Source: an uncultured Gammaproteobacteria bacterium (GTDB lineage: Bacteria > Pseudomonadota > Gammaproteobacteria > UBA9214). From it: a stretch of 7,247 nucleotides of DNA. The DNA is taken from positions 1 to 7,247 of the forward strand of contig CAJQOV010000045.1 in NCBI GenBank assembly GCA_905480065.1. Reading direction: 5' to 3'. Under the pieces are notes generated by a model. The model saw only the letters and a program-made list of their open reading frames with translations. It was not told where the DNA came from and searched no databases. Shown piece after piece: positions 1 to 5,872 of the stretch (within the stretch, counting starts at the first letter, position 1; each line of letters begins with the position of its first letter). Both the position numbers and the translations under genes were made by a program.

Positions 1-167
1 CGGTACGTGCCTGCATAACTGATCTGCCGCAGGATTACCGTTGGTCAAGTTATCACCATAATGCGCTGGGCAAAGCAGATCCCATGCTCAGTCCACATGC
101 CCTGTATCAAGCTCTTGGCATCGGGCCTGCGGAGCGGCAGGGAATTTCAAGTACTCTGACCCCTTGA
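1..167 (+). pseudogene. C-terminal remnant of a Y1 / REP-associated (RAYT-like) transposase
   Basis: One open frame, read from position 3, enters from beyond the left edge and stops with TGA at 165-167. It encodes VRACITDLPQ, then DYRWSSY, then HHNALGKADP, then PHALYQALG. Bases 1-2 (CG) would complete a Pro codon, giving the PVRA stretch typical of the RAYT branch of Y1 (HUH) transposases, where the region after NPVRA reads like 'P.DYRWSSY..NALG..D.L.PH.LY..LG'. The match rests on my memory of the family. The HUH motif and catalytic Tyr would lie upstream of the window. After AERQ, family members normally continue with something like AYR.LF and a further C-terminal part. Here the frame instead runs into a repeat at about 141 and ends in ISSTLTP. 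I therefore infer a truncated, probably inactive gene. It converges on radA. If the upstream part is complete, a shortened protein might still be made. Confidence 0.72.
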
Positions 168-169
168 AT
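146..169. repeat. 24-bp repeat, copy 1 (core ACTCTGACCCC)
   Basis: This 24-bp unit is identical to the unit at 204-227. It begins TTCAAG, has the core ACTCTGACCCC, and ends CTTGAAT. The ends TTCAAG and CTTGAA are exact 6-bp inverted repeats around an 11-base loop. Read on the minus strand the core is GGGGTCAGAGTA. I associate this motif with repeats scattered near RAYT-type transposases in Gammaproteobacteria; that link is from memory, not a search. This copy supplies the last codons and the stop of the transposase remnant. A larger imperfect symmetry, GGAATT (141-146) and AATTCC (177-182), encloses it, and TACTCTGA recurs at 170-177. Confidence 0.8.
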
Positions 170-203
170 TACTCTGAATTCCTGAGCAGTCGACAGGCTA
201 ATC

Positions 204-227
204 TTCAAGTACTCTGACCCCTTGAAT
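204..227. repeat. 24-bp repeat, copy 2, just past the radA stop codon
   Basis: This is an exact 24-of-24 match to 146-169 in the same orientation, with unit starts 58 bp apart and a 34-bp spacer (170-203). It ends 7 bases before the radA stop codon (235-237), so any radA transcript that continues would carry both copies in its 3' tail. The 6-bp arms could form a small hairpin, but there is no T-run after it, so I do not call it a radA terminator. The direct orientation differs from the inverted pairs of classic REPIN/BIME units. Confidence 0.8.
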
Positions 228-237
228 CATTGAATCA
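222..237. repeat. 8-bp tandem duplication at the radA stop
   Basis: TTGAATCA occurs twice back to back (222-229 and 230-237). The first copy overlaps the end of the 24-bp repeat; the second contains the radA stop codon (TCA on the plus strand, TGA on the minus). It may be a slippage duplication or the scar of the repeat's arrival. An 8-bp tandem could also be chance. Confidence 0.5.
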
Positions 238-1605
238 CAACAAACCCGCCACCGCATCGAGCAACTGGGACAGGTTGCTGACCGCGATCACCTCCAGCTC
301 GCGGATGGCTTTCTTGGGCTGGTTTGCAGTGGGGATGATCGCCTGCCGGAAGCCATGCTTGGCAGCCTCGTGCAGACGACCCTGGCCATTGGGTACCGGA
401 CGCAATTCACCGGACAGGCCGACCTCGCCGAATACGATCAGGTGTTCCGGCAACGGCTTGTTGCGGTAACTGGACATCACGGCCAGCAGTACCGCCAGGT
501 CGGCCGCGGTCTCGCTGACACGTACGCCACCCACCACGTTCACAAACACGTCCTGGTCGCCGAGCGCCAGCCCGCCATGACGGTGCAACACGGCCAGCAG
601 CATCGACAGGCGATTCTGTTCCAGGCCCAGCGTCACGCGCCGGGGATTACCGAGCTGACTGTCATCGACCAGCGCCTGTACCTCGACCAGCAACGGGCGT
701 GTCCCTTCCCAGGTCACCATCACCACGCTGCCCGGCACGGCCTGCTCGTGACGTGACAGGAAGATGGCGGACGGATTGTGTACCTCTTTCAGGCCGCCCT
801 CGGTCATCGCGAACACGCCCAGCTCGTTGACCGCGCCGAAGCGGTTCTTGATGGCCCGCAGGATGCGAAAGCGGTCGCCCGGATCGCCTTCGAAATACAG
901 TACCGTATCGACCATGTGCTCGAGCACGCGCGGGCCGGCCAGCGCGCCTTCCTTGGTGACGTGACCCACCAGGAACATGGCCGTGCCGGTCTGCTTGGCA
1001 AAGCGCACCAGTTGTGCGGCGCTCTCGCGCACCTGCGCCACCGAGCCGGGTGCCGACTGCAGGGTTTCCGTGTACAGGGTTTGAATGGAATCGAGCACCA
1101 TCACCTGCGGGCGTTCTTTTGCGGCAATGGCGAGGATCTGCTCTACCGAGGTTTCGGACAGCAGGCGCAGCTCACCACCCTCGATGCCGAGCCGGGAGGC
1201 ACGCAGTGCCACCTGTTGCGGCGATTCTTCACCGGTGACGTACAGCGAGGTCAGGGTGCCGGACAGCGTCGCCAGTGCCTGCAGCAGCAGCGTGGACTTG
1301 CCAATACCGGGATCGCCGCCGATCAGCACCACGGAACCGGGCACCAGTCCTCCACCCAGCACGCGATCGAGCTCTTCCAGACCGACCGAGTTGCGCACCT
1401 GCCCTTGCGGCCGCACCGAGGACAGGGTCACGACCTGTGCAGCTATCCCGCCGGCATAGCCGGCATAACGCTGGCCGCCGGCGGCTTTTATGGCCGTGAC
1501 TTCACTGAGCGTGTTCCAGCCACCGCATTCTCCACACTGCCCGGCCCATTGCCCGGTGCGGGCACCGCAGGCACTGCAGCTGTAGGTGATTTTCGGTTTT
1601 GCCAT
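235..1605 (-). CDS. radA: RadA DNA repair / recombination branch-migration ATPase
   Basis: RadA is a cytoplasmic RecA-like ATPase that processes recombination intermediates and promotes branch migration in homologous recombination. With the start at ATG 1605 the protein has 456 residues, close to the 460 of E. coli. An N-terminal zinc finger is visible (Cys10, Cys13, Cys24, Cys27), then Walker A GGDPGIGKST (96-105), Walker B VMVLDS (168-173), the RadA-specific KNRFG motif (253-257), and a C-terminal Lon-protease-like domain (about 340-445) with NVVGGVRVSETAADLA and FGEVGLSGELRPVP. I chose 1605 because family members begin MAK followed within a few residues by the first Cys pair. An in-frame ATG at 1632 adds nine residues and has a slightly better upstream GGTGA, so it remains possible. 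The gene follows alr after a gap of 116 bases (143 to ATG 1605). It ends in TGA beside the transposon-associated repeats but is itself intact. Confidence 0.97.
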   Translation of the reverse strand: MAKPKITYSCSACGARTGQWAGQCGECGGWNTLSEVTAIKAAGGQRYAGYAGGIAAQVVTLSSVRPQGQVRNSVGLEELDRVLGGGLVPGSVVLIGGDPGIGKSTLLLQALATLSGTLTSLYVTGEESPQQVALRASRLGIEGGELRLLSETSVEQILAIAAKERPQVMVLDSIQTLYTETLQSAPGSVAQVRESAAQLVRFAKQTGTAMFLVGHVTKEGALAGPRVLEHMVDTVLYFEGDPGDRFRILRAIKNRFGAVNELGVFAMTEGGLKEVHNPSAIFLSRHEQAVPGSVVMVTWEGTRPLLVEVQALVDDSQLGNPRRVTLGLEQNRLSMLLAVLHRHGGLALGDQDVFVNVVGGVRVSETAADLAVLLAVMSSYRNKPLPEHLIVFGEVGLSGELRPVPNGQGRLHEAAKHGFRQAIIPTANQPKKAIRELEVIAVSNLSQLLDAVAGLL

Positions 1606-1704
1606 GGGTTGCAAGAGTAACCGGAACGCCATGCCGCGTCACCCGCCTTTGCCCGACAGGAACGTATCGGCAATACCCTCGTCGTCATGCCAGCCGCCGG
1701 CACA

Positions 1705-1724
1705 CAGGCGCTAACCGGCGCCTG
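1705..1724 (-). other. 7-bp inverted repeat in the alr-radA gap
   Basis: CAGGCGC (1705-1711) and GCGCCTG (1718-1724) are perfect inverted repeats around a 6-base loop, 25 bases after the alr stop. A strong RNA hairpin is possible. On the minus strand it is followed by TGTGCC rather than a T-run, so it is not a convincing intrinsic terminator. It could protect the alr 3' end or modulate readthrough into radA. I see no clear promoter for radA in this gap. Confidence 0.4.
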
Positions 1725-1748
1725 CCCCGGCGAATGGCCAACGCTGGA

Positions 1749-2822
1749 TCAGGTATATTCGTAGCACACGCGGCGATTCACGCCGCACAGCAATTCGTAG
1801 GCAAGGGTGCCGGATCGTCGCGCGATCTCGTCCACCGGTAATGCGTCTCCCCACAGGATGACTTCATCACCGGGCTGTGCATCCGAATTGACCCCAAGAT
1901 CGACACACAGCATGTCCATGGAAACGCGGCCGGCCAGCGCAGCCCGCTTTTCATTGACCAGCACCGGCGTGCCACTCACGGCATGGCGCGGATAACCGTC
2001 GCCGTAACCCATGGCAACCACGCCGATGCGCGTATCCTGCTCACATACCCAGGCAGCGCCATAGCCGATGGCAGCGCCCTTGTGACGTGCATGCACGGCA
2101 ATCAGCTCACTGCGCAGTGTCATCACGGGTTTAAGGTCAAGCTCGGCGGCGCTGCGATCGGCAAACGGCGAACTTCCATACAGCATGATCCCGGGGCGCA
2201 CCCAGTCGGCGTGGGTATCCGGCCAGGCCAGTATCGCCGCCGAGTTTGCCAGCGAGCGTTGTTCGGTTACGCCCTGCGTTATGTCATTGAAACAGGCCAG
2301 CTGTGTGCCGGTCGCGGCAGAGCCGGGTTCATCCGCACAGGCGAAATGAGTCATGTAGCGCAGCGTCCCTGCTCCCGCCAGCGCGCTCAGGCGCTGCGCA
2401 ATGGCCGGTACTTCCTGCGCTGCAAAACCAAGCCGGTGCATACCGGTGTCGACCTTCAGCCAGCAATCCACCTTGCGGGTCAGCCGGGCCCGCTCCAGCA
2501 GCTCGACCTGGTGCAGCGCATGCACCACGACATCCAGGTGGTAACCGCACACCAGCGCAATATCCGCGCTGCTGAACGTGCCTTCCAGCAGCACGATGCG
2601 GCTCTCGCAACCGGCCTCGCGCAGGCCGATGGCCTCGTCCAGCCCGACCACGCCAAACGCGTCGGCCGCGGCCAGTGCCTGGGCCACCTGCACCAGACCG
2701 TGTCCGTAGGCGTTGGCCTTGATAATGGCCATCACCCGGCTGTTGGGTGCGGCCTGTGTTACGCGGGAAAAATTGTGCTGGAGGTTAGCGAGGTTGATCT
2801 GCGCACGGGCGGGACGCGTCAT
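1749..2822 (-). CDS. alr: Alanine racemase (PLP-dependent)
   Basis: This enzyme interconverts L- and D-alanine in the cytoplasm and supplies D-alanine for peptidoglycan. The 357 residues match the usual length. The fold type III PLP barrel carries the Schiff-base lysine K35 in KANAYGHG (35-42). VDTGMHRLG (124-132) contains the Arg (R130) that contacts the PLP pyridine ring. The second catalytic residue, Tyr254, is in AIGYGAAW. The C-terminal beta domain has GYGDGYPR (272-279) and SMDM (301-304). The start ATG (2822-2820) overlaps the dnaB stop as ATGA and is preceded by GGTGA six bases upstream inside the dnaB end, so translation is likely coupled to dnaB. An internal stop in dnaB could therefore lower its expression. 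I cannot distinguish the constitutive (alr) from the catabolic (dadX) type by sequence alone; the dnaB linkage favours alr. Confidence 0.96.
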   Translation of the reverse strand: MTRPARAQINLANLQHNFSRVTQAAPNSRVMAIIKANAYGHGLVQVAQALAAADAFGVVGLDEAIGLREAGCESRIVLLEGTFSSADIALVCGYHLDVVVHALHQVELLERARLTRKVDCWLKVDTGMHRLGFAAQEVPAIAQRLSALAGAGTLRYMTHFACADEPGSAATGTQLACFNDITQGVTEQRSLANSAAILAWPDTHADWVRPGIMLYGSSPFADRSAAELDLKPVMTLRSELIAVHARHKGAAIGYGAAWVCEQDTRIGVVAMGYGDGYPRHAVSGTPVLVNEKRAALAGRVSMDMLCVDLGVNSDAQPGDEVILWGDALPVDEIARRSGTLAYELLCGVNRRVCYEYT

Positions 2823-4219
2823 TCAAAATCACCGCCGCCGTAATAGCTGTCGCGGGCGCAATTCTCGAAGCGGGTAAACTGACCACGGAAAGTCAGCATC
2901 ACCTTGCCGATCGGTCCGTTACGCTGTTTGCCGATAATGATCTCGGCCAGCCCTTTCTGCGGGCTGTCCTCGTGATAAACCTCGTCACGGTAGATAAACA
3001 TGATCACGTCGGCGTCCTGCTCGATGGCGCCGGATTCGCGCAGGTCCGACATCACCGGGCGCCGGTCGGCGCGCTGTTCCAGGCTGCGGTTGAGCTGCGA
3101 CAGCGCAATCACCGGCACTTCCAGTTCCTTGGCCAGCGCCTTCAGGTTACGCGAGATTTCGGAGATCTCGGTGGCGCGGTTTTCCTTGGTATTGCTCACC
3201 TGCATCAACTGCAGGTAATCGATCACGATCAGGCCGAGGTTATGCTCACGCTTGAGGCGGCGCGCACGGGCACGCAATTCAATCGGGGTCAGTGCCGGCG
3301 TGTCGTCGATGAAAATCGGTGCGGAGTCGAGCAGGCTGACCGCCTAGGTCAGCCGTGGCCAGTCATCGTCTTCCAGCTTGCCGGTCCGGATCTTGTGCTG
3401 GTCGATATGGCCCAGCGAGGACATCATGCGCAGCGCCAGGTGCTCGCCCGGCATTTCCATACTGAAGATGGCCACCGGCACCTGGTGCTTGATCGCGGCA
3501 TTCTCGGCAAAATTCACCGCCAGCGTGGTCTTGCCCATCGATGGCCGCCCGGCGACGATGATGAGGTCGGAAGGCTGCAGGCCTGCCGTCATGTTATCGA
3601 GGTCAGCGAACCCGGTAGACACACCGGTGATGGCGTCGTCCTGCTGGAACAGCATATCGATGCGGTCGACTGCGGCCGCCAGCAGCGAACGAATGTTACG
3701 GAAGCCGCGCTTGCCGCGCTTGCCCTGCTCGGCGATTTCAAACACCAGCTTTTCGGCATTGTCCAGCAAGGCGCCGGAATCCCGGCCATCGGGCACGAAA
3801 CCACTGTTGGCGATCTGGTTGCCCACACTGATCAGCTGGCGCATCACGGAATTCTCGCGCACGATGTCGGCGTAGGCCTTGATGTTCGCGGCACTTGGTG
3901 TGTTTTGTGCCAGTGCGCCCAGGGCGGTCAAACCACCCACATCATTCAGCAGGCGGTTCTGCTCCAGCCATTCCGAAAGGGTCACTGCGTCCAGCGGCTG
4001 GTTTTGCTCGGCCAGCTGGGCGATTGCGCGGAAGATCAGGCGGTGATCGCGGCGGTAGAAGTCTTCTTCACTGACCGTGTCGGCGACGGTGTCCCAGGCA
4101 CTGTTGTCGAGCATCAGCCCGCCCAGTACGGCCTGCTCGGCCTGCTGGGAATGTGGCGGCACCTTGAGCCCGCCGGAGTCGGCTTGCAGGATGTCTGCGG
4201 AACGGAGTGATTCGGCCAT
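2819..4219 (-). CDS. dnaB: Replicative DNA helicase DnaB, interrupted by an in-frame TAG at codon 292
   Basis: DnaB is the hexameric 5'-3' helicase of the replication fork and is essential. The frame spans 467 codons including the final TGA, close to E. coli DnaB (471 aa). The DnaB N-terminal domain (about 20-130) begins PPHSQQAEQAVLGG. The RecA-like motor has Walker A GRPSMGKT (224-231), SMEM (253-256), Walker B LIVIDYLQLM (330-339), SQLNR, DLRESGAIEQDAD and KQRNGPIG near the end. Codon 292 (3346-3344) is TAG, after WPRLT and before AVSLL. Pseudomonas-type DnaB, as I remember it, has Ser there, so a one-base TCG to TAG change would explain it. No frame is lost and both sides are well conserved. 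Terminating translation would leave 291 residues lacking Walker B. No good restart is visible; the nearest in-frame start-like codon is a conserved Leu TTG at 3277. No Shine-Dalgarno precedes ATG 4219. TAA lies two codons upstream, which fixes the start. Confidence 0.93.
3334..3354 (-). other. Amber codon of dnaB in the loop of a perfect 8-bp inverted repeat
   Basis: On the minus strand, GGCTGACC and GGTCAGCC are exact reverse complements separated by five bases, TAGGC. The premature stop TAG (3346-3344) is the first three of those loop bases. The arms code for conserved-type DnaB residues (RLT and AVS), so the symmetry would exist with a sense codon too and may be coincidental. It could still be a place where sequencing compresses, where hairpin-templated mutation occurs, or where RNA structure touches the stop. 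Confidence 0.75.
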
Positions 4220-4224
4220 TACTT

Positions 4225-4253
4225 AGTTTATTTGGTGAATGTGATTGCGCCAA
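4225..4253 (-). promoter_or_regulatory. Candidate dnaB promoter abutting the start codon
   Basis: On the minus strand TTGGCG (4253-4248) and TAAACT (4230-4225) are separated by 17 bases and match the sigma-70 hexamers at four of six positions each. Only five bases lie between the -10 candidate and the dnaB ATG, so transcription would begin at or next to the start codon. Together with the absence of a Shine-Dalgarno sequence this would give a leaderless mRNA. The match is weak and the region is AT-rich. Confidence 0.25.
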
Positions 4254-4295
4254 CCCGAGAGACTAGATATCACAAACCGGTGAACAGCACACCAT

Positions 4296-4307
4296 TGCAC
4301 ATGTGCA
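4296..4307. repeat. 12-bp perfect palindrome in the dnaB leader
   Basis: TGCACATGTGCA is fully self-complementary. It lies between the rplI-side hairpin and dnaB, immediately downstream (in the minus-strand sense) of a TAAAAT -10 candidate. The position would suit an operator for a dimeric regulator, but no regulator is indicated and a palindrome of this length can arise by chance. Confidence 0.4.
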
Positions 4308-4308
4308 C

Positions 4309-4336
4309 ATTTTATGCGTTCCAGCGATTAGTGAAT
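4309..4336 (-). promoter_or_regulatory. Candidate dnaB promoter with a conventional leader
   Basis: On the minus strand TAAAAT (4314-4309) matches the -10 consensus at five of six positions. ATTCAC (4336-4331) or TTCACT (4335-4330) sits 16 or 15 bases upstream as a poor -35. A start about seven bases downstream of the -10 would fall in the palindrome at 4296-4307 and give a leader of roughly 80 bases before dnaB. This is one of two weak candidates in the gap. Confidence 0.3.
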
Positions 4337-4338
4337 AA

Positions 4339-4365
4339 AGGTGGTACCGGCTTGCGCCGGCACCT
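4339..4365 (-). terminator. Hairpin after rplI, possible intrinsic terminator or attenuator
   Basis: On the minus strand GGTGCCGGC and GCCGGTACC flank a GCAA tetraloop (4364-4343). All nine positions pair in RNA of this strand, one as G-U; on the plus strand that pair would be an A-C mismatch, so the structure fits minus-strand transcription. An alternative outer pairing, AGGTG with CACCT, extends it to 4365-4339 with a three-base bulge and leaves the tail TTATT. The T-run is short, so termination may be partial, letting some transcripts continue into dnaB. It starts 54 bases after the rplI stop. Confidence 0.5.
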
Positions 4366-4418
4366 GATTTTGTTTCTGTTGGGTTACAACGTGTTGCAGT
4401 GTGTTCTGCTGAACCGTT

Positions 4419-4868
4419 TTATTTTTCTGCAGTAATTGTCAGTTTAATGGTTGCATTCACGTCGCTGTGCAGATGCAACTGCACGGCATACTCGCCAACC
4501 TGGCGGAACACACCCATGGGCAGGCGTACTTCGTGACGTTCGACACGGACGCCAGCGGCGGTGATTGCAGCCGCGATATCGCCGGTACCGACCGAGCCGA
4601 ACAGCTTGCCTTCGTCACCGGCCTTGGCGGCAATCGTGATCTGCATATCAGCCAGGCTTTCACGCCGCGCCTCGGCGGCAGCCATCGTTTCTGCCGCAGC
4701 CTTTTCCAGTTCGGCACGCATGGCCTCGAAGGCAGCAACATTCTCCGCCGTAGCGGGCTTCGCCTTGCCCTTGGGTACCAGGTAATTTCTGCCGTAGCCC
4801 GGCTTTACCCTGACCTTGTCGCCCATGGCGCCCAAGTTACTGATCTTTTCAAGCAGGATGATTTCCAT
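4419..4868 (-). CDS. rplI: 50S ribosomal protein L9 (bL9)
   Basis: L9 binds 23S rRNA at the base of the L1 stalk and helps maintain reading-frame fidelity. The 149 residues fit the family. The N-terminal rRNA-binding domain starts MEIILLEK and contains KPGYGRNYLVPKGKA (22-36). An Ala/Glu-rich connecting helix follows (about 41-74), then the C-terminal domain with GDEGKLFGSVGTGDIA (84-99). The ATG at 4868 is preceded by AGAGG eight bases upstream, and translation from it gives the normal N terminus. A TTG two codons earlier is in frame but less likely. It lies 17 bases after the membrane protein gene and ends in TAA. Confidence 0.98.
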   Translation of the reverse strand: MEIILLEKISNLGAMGDKVRVKPGYGRNYLVPKGKAKPATAENVAAFEAMRAELEKAAAETMAAAEARRESLADMQITIAAKAGDEGKLFGSVGTGDIAAAITAAGVRVERHEVRLPMGVFRQVGEYAVQLHLHSDVNATIKLTITAEK

Positions 4869-4885
4869 TGCCAAAACCTCTTCTG

Positions 4886-5830
4886 TTACATGTCTTTATT
4901 GCGGTTCGATCCGCGCCGCGCCAGGCGTCGGCGAAAATCGATCCAGGTATCCATCAGTCCACCGCCGGCCAGCAGCAATGCCGCCTGCGGTAGCAGAGTC
5001 AGCAGCACGTAGACCAGGATGATCCACACATTGCCGCGGCCGGTCTGCTTTACCAGGCTGTGTATCACGGCCAGCCCCGCCAGCAGATACGGCACCAGCA
5101 TCACCATGGCGAGCTGGGTTGCCAGTCCAGCGCCCTTGCCGCTGGTCAGCTGGGCAAACAACATCATGCCAAGTGTCAGCAGCCCGTACGCGGTACCGAG
5201 GCGGAGCTCGCAAAATTCCTCGCGGAATGCACCGGGGCGTACCAGCGCGGATTGCCACCAGCGCGCCAGCAGCAGGCTGCCGACCACGCCCACCAGCAGC
5301 GAGGACACCAGCATGCCGGTCATCAGCGCGGCAATCTCCTGTAACAGGACAGCGTCGCTGAAGCGCTCCGCGGTGACGCCGTTCTGCTCCAGCAGGCTGA
5401 CTACCTGCTGCAGCCGCTCGATCCACCATGCAACCGGATCACCGAAATAACCATAAATCGTCAGCAAGGCACAACAGCCAAACAGGGCCATCGCCTTTAA
5501 TGCATGACCCAGGTTACGGGTCTGCTGCAATACCGCCGCCGTCATCCATGCCGGCACCCACAACACCAGTATCAGCAGCAGCAACTGCATCGCAACCATG
5601 TGCTGCCCGGTCAGTTCGAACAGCAACAGCATGGCGGTAGTCGCCAGCAACAATACCTGCAGACCGGCCATAACGCCGATATGCAATGTCACCAGCGCCA
5701 GCGCAGCGGCAGCGAGGTAGACCAGCAGTGTGGTTACCGGCGGCAGCAGATAGGTCGCTGCACCGGACAGTGCCACCACCTGCACAGCCTGCCAGCGGCC
5801 CCTGACAATATATTCAGCCAGCCTTTTCAT
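4886..5830 (-). CDS. DUF2232 (YybS-like) multi-pass membrane protein
   Basis: The 314-residue protein is strongly hydrophobic, with about eight or nine likely membrane spans (roughly 14-31, 33-52, 53-72, 79-101, 111-129, 164-189, 212-230, 236-258, 268-289). Residues 130-162 form an amphipathic loop between spans. The C terminus is short and basic after GGGLMDTWIDFRRRL (289-303), a D-x-W-x-D-F-R-x-R ending I associate with DUF2232 proteins. A gene of this type sits between rpsR and rplI in Pseudomonas and many other Gammaproteobacteria, so both position and topology support the family. I know no established function; YybS-like proteins have loose similarity to ECF-transporter-type membrane components, which is only a hint. 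The gene starts 42 bases after rpsR without a clear Shine-Dalgarno and ends 17 bases before rplI, so it is surely in the ribosomal-protein operon. Confidence 0.88.
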   Translation of the reverse strand: MKRLAEYIVRGRWQAVQVVALSGAATYLLPPVTTLLVYLAAAALALVTLHIGVMAGLQVLLLATTAMLLLFELTGQHMVAMQLLLLILVLWVPAWMTAAVLQQTRNLGHALKAMALFGCCALLTIYGYFGDPVAWWIERLQQVVSLLEQNGVTAERFSDAVLLQEIAALMTGMLVSSLLVGVVGSLLLARWWQSALVRPGAFREEFCELRLGTAYGLLTLGMMLFAQLTSGKGAGLATQLAMVMLVPYLLAGLAVIHSLVKQTGRGNVWIILVYVLLTLLPQAALLLAGGGLMDTWIDFRRRLARRGSNRNKDM

Positions 5831-5872
5831 ACATTATTGGCCGGCACTACCAGGTAATTCCCGTGTCAGGAC

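Noticed and set aside
204..234. Intrinsic terminator for radA formed by repeat copy 2
   Set aside because: The stem is only 6 bp with an 11-base loop and no T-run follows on the minus strand.
2819..3277. A separately translated C-terminal DnaB protein from TTG 3277
   Set aside because: The TTG is a conserved Leu codon within the domain, it has no clear Shine-Dalgarno, and the product would lack Walker A, so a functional split helicase is unlikely.
3277..3346. An intein, intron or frameshift as the cause of the dnaB break
   Set aside because: No extra sequence is present; residues before and after the stop align continuously with the family, and the frame is the same on both sides. DnaB inteins would add well over a hundred codons.
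2972..4210. Long open frame on the plus strand opposite dnaB (412 codons)
   Set aside because: It is the antisense of a conserved helicase gene in GC-rich DNA. The translation is His/Gln/Arg-rich without recognisable motifs, and no ribosome site or neighbour supports it. Similar antisense frames opposite radA (778-1620) and alr (1983-2843) were rejected for the same reason.
4869..4874. TTG start for rplI two codons upstream of the ATG
   Set aside because: The L9 N terminus is normally MEV/MEI, and AGAGG is well spaced for the ATG at 4868.
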